Assembly (NCBI GenBank): GCA_022432975.1 | Contig: CM039503.1 | Location: forward strand, 43,477,869-43,541,868 | Source: Begonia masoniana | Lineage: Eukaryota; Streptophyta; Magnoliopsida; Cucurbitales; Begoniaceae | Length of the DNA: 64,000 nt | Reading direction: 5' to 3' | Shown: positions 36,100 through 47,830 of the stretch, piece by piece | Position numbering within the stretch: position 1 is the stretch's first letter | How the letters are laid out: every line of letters begins with the position of its first letter | Notes under the pieces: model-generated | What the model was told of the DNA's origin: nothing | Seen by the model: only the letters and a program-made list of their open reading frames with translations | Databases searched by the model: none | Position numbers and translations under genes: made by a program

Positions 36100-38134
36100 C
36101 ACTTCAGGTACTTCTTCCCAAGACGCATTTATGAGTTTTCACACATTTGACAGGATACAGTTACATTTAAACACATTTCGCTCATAAATAAGCTGCCATT
36201 CTTTTTTAATATAGTTTTCATTATGTGCATGAATTTTTGACATGCGGCCGTGGCAGAAATGAATGACTATATATTTATTATAATGCGTAATTTATGTATT
36301 TATTGTAACGTGTAATTTTTGATTTATTATAATATGTAATTTTGTGATTTTATAACACATGTATGATTTATTGTAATTATTTTAATTATAATAAGTCGTA
36401 CAAGTGTTAGAAAATCACGAAATTTTCTTGATTATTTTTCCATTATATGAAGAATATGTGGTAAAATTTTTAAGTAAATTTAATATCATTTGATATATTT
36501 TTTAAAATTAATTTATAAAGTGAAGAATAAACAAGGGGTCTCCGCCTATTAAGGTATCGTACGCAGGTTCTTGTTGTATGTCCGACCGATTTCATGTATG
36601 TGATCTAAAGTGATAATTGTTGATTGCTGACCAGCTTTGCTCTTCCACACCAACACCATTCTATAATTTTGGAACTTTGACAGTACTTCCAGAGAAGTGA
36701 TTTTCGACCGCTCTGGAGGATTTAATATTAACATCCAAGTTTTCCTTAAAGTTATGTTGTGCTTGGATGAATTGGGAACTTTTAGCACATCCAAACGCAC
36801 CTCGCAGGGTCACTCTTGTTTCAGTGTCATTAGAAAAGTCAGCACCAATTTCCTTAACTTGCACAGTTTTTTCAAGTTTATCATAATGTCCGACAGATTT
36901 TGAAGATTTGATAGAACACTCCATGCTTGTCGAGAAGTGTTTTGATCAAAATACGGCTCTGATTATTTTTTATAAACAAGGCAATAAGGTCAAATCATTT
37001 TTTATTCGTGTATCTTAATTTCCTATCGTAAAATACCAAGAGTTTTGGTTGAGTGTGAGCATAACATTTTAATCCGCAAATTTTTTTTGTTCAAGGGCCT
37101 ACAACCACAACCCACACAAATTAATATCAGTGAGCAAATGATGTTGAAGTGGCATAAAAGAGAAAGCTGTGACAAATCTATTAAACAACAATTATCTGTT
37201 GACAACACTTGCCATGAGCCTTACCTTTTCCACATGTTCACTTGATAATATTTGACTATTCCAATTTTGATAGCAAAAAATCCTAAACATAAAACAGAAA
37301 CTGAAATATTAGAAAATTTAAAATCCAAGACCTCAGAGAAAATTCTATACTTGAGAACAAACATGACATATACTCTATGCAAGCATGACATTACTGCAAA
37401 AAGTCTCTAACAACAAATATTATAGTTTCCATCCAATACCTTTCATAGGAATTATTGAAGTTTGGACAAGATGAACTAATTTTAAAATCAAACTATCACA
37501 ACAAACAGGTACACTTAATGATATCAACTCTGATTTGAAGTTAAAAGAGCTTTGGAAGTAACTCAAATGGGCCAAAATGTTCCATTAATTTTTCATATGT
37601 CCCTGTAAGCAAAACTAACAAAAAATCTAGTTTATTGGTGTTTTGACTTTAACGTCTATTGGACACATCAAACATGTATCCTCGTGTATTTGACACAGAT
37701 GGAAGACCCTTAATGATGTCCCAAAAACATGTTAGAAAGTGTGCGCTCCATGACCTTTCATGTGTGGAAAGCGACATGGATGTTACATAGCAATAACTAA
37801 CATGCTAACTAAGAAAAAGTGTTGGTCCTTCACCTACTCCATAACACACACATACACGCTTATGATATATAGCAAATATTTCCATCCTCAAAGTTTTCAA
37901 TTACTAGAAGACCAAGTATAAGTTAACCAAAAATTATAATATATAGCAAATAGTGCATCGACGTGTTGTGACCAATTAATTTTAGGAAGTCTTTTGTCCA
38001 ACTTGAAACCCGAAGAAGGGACGTCCAAGCTGTTTCAAATCAATATAAGAGAAATGTTGAATTTAAATGAATGTCAATAAAGGGCTTGCGTTACCACCAT
38101 TACCTCGTTACTTCTTCAACAGTCATTGGATCAA
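36100..38134. other. Intergenic, no gene recognised
   Basis: AT-rich. A minus-strand frame near 36,660-36,924 and overlapping short frames show no family signature. The stretch ends at CATGG, the left duplication of the Copia element. Confidence 0.6.
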
Positions 38135-38139
38135 CATGG

Positions 38140-38460
38140 TGTTGGGATCCGGGCCTAATGTATGGGCTAGGATCCTGAATATGTTAGTCCATTAAGTAAA
38201 ATGAAGAAAGCTTCAGAAACATTAGAGTGTGAAGACACGAAAGGCTAGTTCAAGAATCCACTGAAAAATATAGCTCATATTTTTATCTAGAATACGTTGA
38301 AAAGAAAAGCTTGTTGGAGAAGCCACTGCACTGAGCTCTCCTCTGCTCAAGTCGAAGTTCGTGTTTTGCGGTTTCTGTTGAAAGAAGAGAAACTCCTCTT
38401 TTTCGAAAAAGAAGGTATTCTTATTGTTTTTATTTATGTAGTTTGTTGTTTCAGTTTTCA
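38140..38460 (+). mobile_element. 5' LTR of Copia element
   Basis: TGTTGGGATCCGGGCC to TTCAGTTTTCA, 321 bp. Pairs with 45,571-45,890. Confidence 0.93.
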
Positions 38461-38463
38461 AAC

Positions 38464-38475
38464 TGGTATCAAAGC
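38464..38475 (+). other. Primer binding site of Copia element
   Basis: TGGTATCAAAGC, three bases after the LTR; a one-base variant of the tRNA-Met complement. Confidence 0.85.
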
Positions 38476-39000
38476 AAGAAGAGAAGGAGCTACGCGCCGT
38501 CGTCTTCTTCGTCAGAGAAGAATGGGTTGGGTCTTCAACTATGTTACCTAATAGGCAGTCGATCGCCGCGCACTCACGGAACAAAGTTGTTCCGTCAAAC
38601 CTCGATCAGCCATTTCTGTTCCGAAGAGTCAGCCACTGTCAGTCGCCAACAATGAAGAATCACGATTTCCGTTCGCCAGAAAGAAGCAAGTTTCGGTTCC
38701 AGAGGTGAGTTGGGATTCAGAAGATTGGCTGGGAAGAAGACGAGAGAGAATGAACGCAGAAGTAGAACCCGAAGAGCAAAACTGATCAAGGAATTTCTTG
38801 TTCTCTTCTTTTCAGCATATTTGGATTTTTCAAAGCCATCAGCAGTTTCTGTATTTATAATTAAATCTGGTTGTAATGCCTGGATAGAAGCATAGGTTAG
38901 AAGAAAAGCAGAAACTGTACCCTCACTATCAACTCCTGAGAAGTAGTAGTTTGGCGATCAGAATTTTTATCAAACACCAACAAACACTGGTTTAAGAAGT

Positions 39001-39575
39001 ATGGAAAGTAACCCAAGTCGGATGGTCACGTTGAATGGCTCAAACTAGCATGTGTGGAAAGGGAAGATGGATGATCTTCTCTATGTGAAAGACTATTATT
39101 TGCCTGTGTTTGTTAATGCGAAGCTGGCAGATAAATCTGACGTTGAATGGAAATTGTGCCATCGTCAAGTGTGCGGCTATATTCGGCAGTAGGTAGATGA
39201 TAATGTCCTCAACCATGTCAGTGAAAAAAAGAACGCTCAGAGCTTTGTGAAAAAAGCTTAAGGAGTTGTACGCTAGGAAGACCAGCAATAACAAATTGTA
39301 TTTGATCAAGAACCTTCTATGGTTGAAGTACCAGAATGGAAAAACAATGACTGATCACATGAACACTTTTCAGGGAATTATCAATCAATTGGTTGGAAAG
39401 AGAATCAAGTTTGATGAAGAGGTTTAAAGGGTTGATGCTTCTTGGAACTTTACTGGACTTCTGGGAGACATTCAGAATGTCGTTGTCCAACTCGGCCCCA
39501 GATGGTGTTTTGGCTATGGATATAGTCAATAGTAGTGTTCTTAAAGAGGAGATGAGAAGAAAGTCAATGAGTTCT
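39001..39575 (+). pseudogene. Copia gag fragment
   Basis: MESNPSRMVTLNGSN, TAG at 39,046-39,048, then HVWKGKMDDLLYVKDYYLP and a helical region typical of the Copia gag (UBN2-like) domain. Further stops and shifts follow (TAG near 39,190, TAA near 39,258). The fragment ends at GTTCT (39,571-39,575), the left duplication of the D solo LTR, and continues after 42,175. Confidence 0.75.
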
Positions 39576-40565
39576 TGTAATATCCCGCTTTATGGGATAT
39601 TATTATTTTAATATAAAATGGCATTTTCGTAAATATGTCAGATTAACTCCGTTTTACGAAAGAAAAGCGTCATTAGAATCCTAATAATTTATATGGATTT
39701 TAGGAATATTATGGGATTTTTAGGAGTTCAAACACTAAATTTACGAGAATTACGTTTCTCGTAATATAATGAACGTTTTCGTAAAAATAGTAAACGAGGT
39801 CCGTTTTGCGAACGGACAGTTTTGTTAGAACCCAAATCATAAGTTGGATTTATTGGTGAAATAAGAAAATTTGGAGAATCCGAACGGTCAGCCAATTAAC
39901 AAAACGAAGGATGAAACAAAAAGATTTAAGTGAGAAGGGCAATATAGTAATTTACAAAATCAAAAATATAAACCTAACCTAATATTTTCTTTCTCCCTGC
40001 TTCTTCATTTCTCCCTGCCCGCGCAAAGACCAGAGAGCAAGCTCTCTCCTCTGGCCGACGACGTTCCGTCGATCCGAGCTCCGTTTCGCCTCCCGTTCGT
40101 TCCGTTTCCTTCGCGTTTCTTCCTTCTCTCGCTACCCTAGGTATGTGTCTATAATCTTAGAGCCTTTATTTCAAGTTTTACGATGTTTTAGAAAGTTAGG
40201 GTTTCGATTTAAATCCGTTAAAAATGCGAATTAGGGCTCGTAATTAATAGGTTAGCCGTGATTAGGTATATATTGAACGTATTGGACGTTATGGGACGAA
40301 GTTAAATCAATTTGTGAAAATGTTATAAATTGGTTAATTTTCGGGTTTTAGGGCAAAACTCGTTAATTTGGATTACGGACTATCGAGCATTAATTGTTGA
40401 TTTAAATGCTTCGATTAGTTAAGTTAATATTTTAGGAAAATTCTTTAGTTAAGGTTTTGTTAAATTGGACGTTTAGGAGTTTAAACTAATTTTAACGGAA
40501 ACTGTTGTAAATTGGCTTAGGTGAACAAAGCTCCCTGACGGCTCTCGATTTGCTAAGGACTTCAG

Positions 40566-41099
40566 GTAAGTTTCTGTGACTTGTTTGGCCGATTGGCCTA
40601 CACCATAAGATTTGTATTGATCGAGGAAATTGGAGATGTTGTGTGTTTCGGGTAATTTGAATGGGTAGTTAGTTTAGTTTTGATTAGGTTGTTAATTGTT
40701 TGTTTATGCTCTGATTATGTTTATAGTATCGCACATGTCACGCATCATGTTTCTGAAAAGCACGAAAAAGGATTTCTATGCATGTTTTCATGAAAAGGAA
40801 AAGGATAACGAAATGTATGAATGAATGTAATCTGTTGTCGACGGTGGTGGTGGTTCAGACATGGCTGCTTGGGGAGCATGTCTTCCCCCGGTTAGATACG
40901 AGGGGCTATCCAATCGCGGGATGTGCCGTTCCTATCTAGCGAGAGTCTGGCCACGGTGAAGTAAAAGTAATTGAATGGAATGGAATGAAATGATTAGCGA
41001 AAAGGTAGGAAACATGTTTTATGATCTGCACGCATGGCATGCATTGCATTCACGTAGACTTACTGAGCCTTAAGCTCACGACTTATGTTTATGGTGTAG
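40566..41099 (+). promoter_or_regulatory. Candidate 5'-leader intron in D LTR
   Basis: Donor TTCAG|GTAAGTTTC at 40,566 and acceptor TATGGTGTAG|GTGAC ending 41,099, 534 nt apart. CTTACTGAGCCTTAAGCTCA is placed before the acceptor, as in the other LTR types. CACAG|GTGAGG follows just after. Confidence 0.45.
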
Positions 41100-41575
41100 G
41101 TGACCTCTACACAGGTGAGGATGAGATCCCTCCACCCGAGGCATGATCGGTTGAAGAAAGATGGCCCGTGGGAGTGTGCTGAGTAGTCGAGGCGCGTTTT
41201 GACCCGTGGGGACGTAGGTATATGTTTTGGGGACGTGATATGAATTGTGTAAATTGAATATATTAGGATGTTTGGTCTGGTTGGTTAATAGGTTTATGTT
41301 TGGACGATTTGAAACCTGGTTTATAACTGTTTGGTAAATGTATTTAAAATGTTTGTTAAAGTTTAATTAGTGTTATCGAAGTGTTTTGAATGATTTTAAA
41401 TGGTTACGGGTATGCTCGGTTTTTGGAGCTATCGACGCAGTTGGACTTCGCCAAGTCCGCCGTAATACGATTGAGTTTAGAATACGTTTGAGTGGGATTG
41501 AAGCTAAGAGTTGGTTGATAATGTTGATGAATGTAATGAATGAAACGTGAAAATGTTGAAGGAAAAGTGAAGTGT

Positions 41576-41945
41576 ATTGCTCTCTGGAATCGGATTCCAG
41601 AGAGCTGAGATTGTGTTCTGCTCTCTGGAATTCCAGAGAGCTAAGTATTGAACGAAAACAGAAGGAAGAAACAAGGGAGAAGTCTGATCGCTTGGGCGAT
41701 CGCTGCATAAGGTGTGCAGCGATCGATCTCTGCAGCAAGCAGAGATCGATCGCTGCTCTGCTTGCTGCGTTGGCAGCCATATACGTCGATCGATCTCTGC
41801 CTTTGGCAGAGATCGATCGCTGCTTTGGCAGCGATCATCACCATCAGCGATCGGTCTCTGCCTTCAGCAGAGACCGATCGCTGCTTGATCAATGCATGGC
41901 AGCGATCAGTCGCTGCTATGCACAGCGCCTGATCGCTGCTTGAAA
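41576..41945. repeat. Array of stem-loop inverted repeats (GATCGATC hairpins)
   Basis: Successive perfect or near-perfect hairpins. 41,580-41,605 and 41,622-41,641 are built on CTCTGGAATTCCAGAG. Then follow CAGCGATCGATCTCTGC/GCAGAGATCGATCGCTG around 41,718-41,756, GATCGATCTCTGCC/GGCAGAGATCGATC around 41,789-41,820, and GCGATCGGTCTCTGC/GCAGAGACCGATCGC around 41,847-41,882. At least five stems lie in tandem. Confidence 0.85.
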
Positions 41946-42175
41946 TTTTGGGGGCAGAATCCCAATTCTGCCCTCCCACTTTTCTGAACGATTTTAAATG
42001 TTTAAATAAATGTTTTAAGTTTTATTTAATTATTAAACGTCTTGTTTTAAATGTTTTGGAGGTCCGATTTCGATTCCGTTTTAAATTCTGATTTAGTTTC
42101 CGCTCAAGTATAAGCTTAAAGTTAAAATGAAAAATTTTATTACGGAAATATGGGTACGGATTTAGGGGTGTGACA

Positions 42176-45100
42176 GTTCTACTTCGCAGTCAGACATTCT
42201 AATCATTGAAAACAAGAGGAGGAGTCAAAGCAAAGGTTCGACAATAAATAATGAAGTCAAAACAAGTCGAGAAAATATACCAACTTTGAGTGTCATTATT
42301 GTGGCAAGAAGGGACACATCAAGAGGTTTTGTCGAAAATTTCTTCAGGAGAATTCGAATGCAAAGGAAAAGGAGAAGAAAGTCGAAGAGGGTGATAAAGG
42401 CGAGAAGGTAGTCGCAGCGACTGAAGAGTTTTTTATTATGTACAATGGAGACATCGTAAATCTCATCTGCCAAGATACGAGTTGGATGATTGATAGTGAT
42501 ACTTCGATACATGCTACTTCGAAGAGGGATTTCTTCGCATCCTACACTTCTCATGACTTTGAAAATGTAAAGATGAGAAATGATGGCATTGTAAAAGCCA
42601 TTGGTATGAGAAAGTGCAATTGGAGACTGACAACGTCAACACCTTCGTTTTGAGAGGTGTTAAGCACATCCTTGAAATCTACATGAATCTGATCTCGACC
42701 AATAAACTAGACGATGAAGGGATTGACAACACCTTTTGTGATGGAAAATGGAGGCTCACCAAAAACTCTTTGATTGTCATGAAAAGAGAAAACTACTCCT
42801 CATTGTATATGATGCATGCAAAGATCGCAGATTCCATAGTCTATACGGCGGAACATGAAGGCATGGTAGATCTTTGGCACAACCGGCTTAGTCATATGAT
42901 CGAGAAGAGATTGGTCATTCTAGCCAAGAAGAACCTGCTATCAGGTATAAAAGAGAACTCTCTAAAGCAGTATGCTCATTGTTTGGCAAGCAAGCAAACT
43001 TGAGTTGCCTTCAAGAGAGCTCCTTACTATCAAAAACCTTGCATTCTCGACATGGTCTACTCCGATGTGTGAGGTCCGATGAAGACAAGAACACTTGGTG
43101 GTGCGCTGTACTTTGTGACTTTCATCGATGATCATTCAAGGAAGATTTGAGTGTATATGTTGAAGTCAAAAGATCTAGTGCTAGACGTCTTCAAGCAGTT
43201 TCATGCTCTGGTGGAAAGAGAAACAAGTGTGAATCTCAAGTGCATTTGGACAGATAATGAGGGTGAGTACTGCGGTTCCTTTGATGAGTATTGCAGAAAA
43301 CAGGGTATTTAGCATTAAAAGACACCTTCGAAAACTCTTCAGTTGACCGAATTAGCTCAGAGAATGAACAAGACACTTATTGAGAGAGTGAGATGTTTGC
43401 TCTCGCAGTTACAGTTGCCGAGATCCTTTTGGGGTGAAGCTTTGAATCCAGTGATTCATGTTTTGAATCTCACGCCGAGTGTTCCGTTGGGTTTCGAAGT
43501 TCTAGACAAGATGTGGTCAGGAAAAGAAGTATCTTATAATCATCTGTGCATCTTTGGGTGCAAGACCTTTGTTCACATTCCGAAAGACGAGCAGTCAAGC
43601 TCAATGTGAAGATAAGGCCATGTCTGTTTATTGATTATGGTCTTGATGAGTTTGGCTACAGGTTCTACAATCTGGTGTAGAAAAAGCTAGTAAGAAGCAG
43701 AGTTGCAGTGTTTGTGAAAAACCAAGGCATCAAAGACATCGGTAAGGCGGAAATGGAAGACATGTACAATGATGATTTGATCGATTTGTATCCAATTTCT
43801 ACACCTACCGCGCATTCCGATCAAGAGGGAGCAGAACCAGAGCATGATACTGGTCCTGCAAATGGCAAAATTCACACAGCTGATAATGTTGAACCGACTG
43901 AGCAAGTCGAAGAAGAGGTTCAAGAATTGCCAAGCAAAACTCCTTTGAGAAGATCCACTAGAGAGCGGCGCTCTTCGACGAGATATACTTCAGATGAGTA
44001 TGTGATGCTCACAGATGTCAGAGAGCCAAACACTTACCAAGAGGTGATTTCTGTTGATGAGAAGAAATAATGGTTGAAAGCCATGGGAAAGGAAATGCAA
44101 TCTCTTCGCGAAAACTACACTTATGACCTGGTGAAGTTACCACAAGACAAGAGAGCTCTCAAGAACATATGGGTCTACAGGTTGAAGACTGAAAATGCAA
44201 GCTCACAGCCAAGGTACAAGGGTCGGTTAGTTGTGAAGGGGTATAGTCAGAAGAAGAGAATTGACTTTGAAGAAATATTCTCACCGATGGTGAAGATGTC
44301 CTCGATTCGAGTTGCTCTTTCTTTAGTTGTGTGTTTAAATTTGGAGATCGAGCAACTTGATGTAAAAATTGTGTTTCTTCATGGTGACTTGGAGGAAGAG
44401 ATCTACATGGAATAACCCGAGGGATTCAAAATCAAAGGAAAAGAGCAACTTGTGTGCAAGTTAAAGAAAACCCTGAATGACCACAAACAAGCTTCACGGC
44501 AGTGGTACAAGAAATTTGACTCTTTCATGGTGAGTCACGGGTACAGCCAGACATCGTCAAACCATTGTGTTTTCATCAAGAAGTATTCTAATGATGACAT
44601 TGTTATTCTCCTCTTATATGTTGACGATATGTTGATCATAGGCCGTGATACTAGCAAGATAGCTAAGTTGAAAGGAGAGTTGAGCAAATCCTTTGCGATG
44701 AAAGACTTGAGTGCGGTGAAAAAGATAACTTGGTATGAAAATCTCTCGTGATAGAAAGAATGGGAAACATTGAGAAGGTACTTGAAAAATTCAACATGAA
44801 CAAGGTCAAAGTTGTGTGTTCTCCCATTGCAGACCACTTCAAGCTCAATTCGGAGCAATGTCCTACAAGTGAAAAAGATAAGGCAGACATGAGTTGAGTT
44901 CTTTATGCATCTGTAGTTAGTAGTTTGATGTGTACCATGGTTTGTACTCGACCCGATATTACTTCATTCCATTGGAGTAGTCAGTCGGTTCCTCTCCAAT
45001 CCCGGTAAAGAACACTAGGAAGAGGTGAAGTGGATACTCAGATATCTCTAAGGTACTTCCAGGCTGTGTTTCTGTTTCAGTAGCGGTGATTCTATGCTAG

Positions 45101-45555
45101 ATGGTTATACCAATTCAGATATGGATGGTGATGTTGATTCCAAGAAGTCCATTTTAGGATTCTGATTTTTTCAGGAGGAGCTGTGTCTTGGCAATCGAAA
45201 CTGCAAGAATGTGTTGCATTGTCCATCACATAAGTATATTGCGATTACTGAGGGTTGCAAGGAGGTTTTGTGGATGAAGATATTTCTTGAAGAATTGGGT
45301 TTACACCAAGAGAAGTACATTGTGTGCAGTGATAGCCAAATCACTATCTACCTCTCCAAGAATTCGTTATTTCATTCAAGGTCCAAGCATATTGATGTGA
45401 GGTACCATTGGGTTCGAGACTTGCTCGCGACGAAACAGTTGCACTGGCAAAAGTGCATAGCAGTGAAAATAGTTTGGATATGTTAACGAAGCCTTTGGCA
45501 AAGGAGAATCTCGAGTCTTGTCGGCAAAGAATAGGTTTGTCAGAGCCCCACATGT
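42176..45555 (+). pseudogene. Copia gag end and pol, multiply broken
   Basis: Segments in order: gag knuckle CHYCGKKGHIKRFC; protease WMIDSDTSIHATS, where the expected catalytic D-S/T-G reads D-S-D; GAG-pre-integrase LWHNRLSHM; integrase with WTDNEGEYCG and WGEALNPVIHVLN; RT with LDVKIVFLHGDLEEEIYME and LLLYVDDMLII; RNase H with CSDSQITIYLSKNS; and the C-terminal NSLDMLTKPLAKENLES. At least six stops or shifts separate them, for example TGA near 43,069, TAA near 44,070 and TAA near 44,415. Encoded proteins would drive Copia transposition; this copy is dead. Confidence 0.88.
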
Positions 45556-45557
45556 CC

Positions 45558-45570
45558 TGTAGGGGGAGTT
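45558..45570 (+). other. Polypurine tract of Copia element
   Basis: TGTAGGGGGAGTT directly precedes the 3' LTR. Confidence 0.85.
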
Positions 45571-45890
45571 TGTTGGGATCCGAGCCTAATGTATGGGCTC
45601 GGATCCATAATGTGTTGGTTCATTATGTAAAATGGAGAAAACTTCTAAAACATTAGAGTGTGAAGACACAAAAGGCTTGTTCAAGTAGCCACTGAAAAAT
45701 ATAGCTCATTTTTTATCTACAATAGGTTGAAAAGAAAAGCTTGCTGGAGAAGCCACTGCACAGAGCTCTCATCTGCTCAAGTCGAGGTTCGTGTTTTACA
45801 ATTTCTGTTGAAAGAAGAGAAGCTCCTCTTTTTCGGAAGAGAAAGTATTCTTATTGTTTTTATTCCTGTAGTTTGTTGTTTCGGTTTTCA
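45571..45890 (+). mobile_element. 3' LTR of Copia element
   Basis: TGTTGGGATCCGAGCC to TTCGGTTTTCA, 320 bp, then the duplication CATGG. Confidence 0.93.
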
Positions 45891-45895
45891 CATGG

Positions 45896-47555
45896 CTTTG
45901 CAGGTTTGGGTAATATTTTCACCCTAAGACAAAACAACCTGATTCTATTGAACAAAAATTAGACACTAATCTTTATCTTTCTACCTACACTGATTGCCAA
46001 ATATAAACTCCTCTACAGTCAAAAATTATGTTACATTTTAATGTTTAAATAACTGGTAAGCATATGGCTCGTGAGTACTTCACTTTTTATGACACCAACA
46101 ATATAGCATGTCAAGTTTAAATCAATCAATTTTTTTTTATCAAGAGTAATAATTCTAGTAAATATATGGTAAGAAGAGGTGAGAAAAATGAAAACCACTG
46201 TTCGATGAGCACTTATGCAAATTTCTTCAAAGACGTGCATTCAACCGGGGGAATTTGAGAGCATAAATAAACACAATATGTCCGGTTCAAACCAAGTATT
46301 GCTCTTACTCCCACTGATCTTAACTAGGGTTGCGCATTCAACAACTACAATTGATATGAATTAAGGAAGACAAAAAATCAAAGCTTCAATCAAAGACTTT
46401 TCAAACATGAGTAAGATTCATCAAAGGAAGATGATGTATTTGAAAGTGTACAAAAGAGTTTTTGATTAAAAACTATAAGTAGAATCCAAAAAGATGTTTG
46501 GAGAGAGATGCATAAAGATTCACACGAGTTTTAAAGAGATAAAAATTCACACGGATTAGATAGAAGATTTGGAGAAATTATGTCGCACATGCTCACTAAA
46601 TAACTAAAAAAAGAGGTTGCGACGCACATGCACATGTAATAATTAAAAAGAACATGTCAAGCACAAGCTCATACGAAGATTTAAAAGTCACATACACAAG
46701 CATATGCAAGTGCATGCAAATCAAGCAAATTTTATAGGAAAGATCACATCCGGCCAAATTTACTCAAATCAAATCATGTCCAAACAGAGTGTAAACATAA
46801 GATGACATCCGATCATGCAGAGGATCACAACTTATACATTTTATTAATTATTTTATCTTTTATTTCTTTTATTTTAGCATTTAATTTTAATTAAACATGT
46901 AGTCTATTTAATGGCAAACATAATTTGATTTATGAGAATAAGTTTGAATTAAAAATTGAGAATTTTTAGAGAGAATTTTTCTTTGGTTCTTTGCGAAAAA
47001 AATCTATTTTCTTAAAGTCACGCTTGAAGAATCTTGCTTGATAGCTTTGATTCTTACCAAAGAGTTTGGTCTTGGTCAAACTCTTGTTTTGAAAACTACA
47101 GTTTCATCGAATTCTCCGATTGAGGTATAATTTATTCTTTATGCTTGAATCGAAAAGACGTTTATTTGAACTATTTTGCTTGTTGAAGAGTTTTGGATCT
47201 CTTAATATCCGGGATTAGCATCAGTTGGTATCAACTGATGGCGCAAATACGTACTTATAGGGCTTCTTTTGACGCTGACATTGCTCCGGCAACCATCATT
47301 GCTTTGCTCACCCGTGAGTACATGAAGATCACTTTAGGATGGCTTCCCCACTTATCCTCCTTCTTGCGTGTAGATGGATATCTCAAATGCAGCGTATGAG
47401 AATATCATTTTGAGGTGGTTGACAAGAAACACCTCGGAAGAGAGGGGAGTCGAACAGCCAATCCACCTCTTTTACCGCATTACATGTCATTTAAAATTCT
47501 CAAATGATATTACGCACGTTCCTTGATGTATAATTTAATGTCCACATAAGTTTGC
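45896..47555. other. Intergenic, no gene recognised
   Basis: AT-rich with no recognisable family. A short frame at 47,193-47,399 is open but unremarkable. 46,600-46,760 has repeated CACATGC-like words. Confidence 0.6.
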
Positions 47556-47559
47556 TTGA

Positions 47560-47737
47560 CACGTGAACTCCCCCAAAGGAAGGGGGAAAAGAGAGCATCG
47601 GAGGAAAAGGCCAATATGTTTGTATCATATGCACGTGCTGAGAGGCCTCCTTGGGCACAGTGGCAGCCACGATCCCCTCTGTTTACTTTTGCGGTTTTAA
47701 TTGAAGATAAGACTTTTCCATAGAATACTGCCACGTG
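47560..47737 (+). promoter_or_regulatory. Three G-box cores upstream of the ferredoxin pseudogene
   Basis: CACGTG occurs at 47,560-47,565, 47,632-47,637 and 47,732-47,737, the last in the palindrome GCCACGTGGC about 95 bp before the ferredoxin ATG. G-boxes are bound by bZIP/bHLH factors and are common in light-regulated promoters. No clear TATA box was found. Confidence 0.55.
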
Positions 47738-47830
47738 GCAGATAGCATTCTAATTCTCCCTTTATCATATCCGCCTTACCAGGACCTTCTCTTCCGCTTT
47801 CCTTCCCAAGTCTTCTCTGATGATATCTCG

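Larger units (their letters stand above)
39576..42175 (+). mobile_element. D-type solo LTR (2,600 bp)
   Basis: TGTAATATCCCGC to GGGTGTGACA, flanked by perfect GTTCT duplications at 39,571-39,575 and 42,176-42,180. No internal region, so it is a solo LTR left by LTR-LTR recombination. Features in order: TATA box TATAAA at 39,967, pyrimidine-rich leader, donor at 40,566, acceptor at 41,099, CTCTGGAATTCCAGAG palindromes and a GCGATCGATC hairpin array at the 3' end. Same orientation and family as 1-875. Confidence 0.93.
38140..45890 (+). mobile_element. Copia element (Tork/Tnt1-like), old, with nested D solo LTR
   Basis: 5' LTR 38,140-38,460, PBS, degenerate gag and pol, PPT, 3' LTR 45,571-45,890, flanked by CATGG at 38,135-38,139 and 45,891-45,895. 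The two 320-bp LTRs differ at many positions (roughly one in ten by eye), so it is old. Pol order is protease, integrase, RT, RNase H, which defines Copia. A 2.6-kb D solo LTR interrupts gag. Confidence 0.92.

Noticed and set aside
36549..36924. Possible small gene on the minus strand
   Set aside because: Two overlapping frames of similar length, no recognisable domain, AT-rich surroundings; not supportable.
41373..41979. Several frames rich in AAIDLCLQ/RSI repeats
   Set aside because: Same cause: GATCGATC hairpin array in the D solo LTR.
47193..47399. Frame MDLLISGISISWYQLMAQIR upstream of the ferredoxin
   Set aside because: No family, no promoter or splice context; probably chance.
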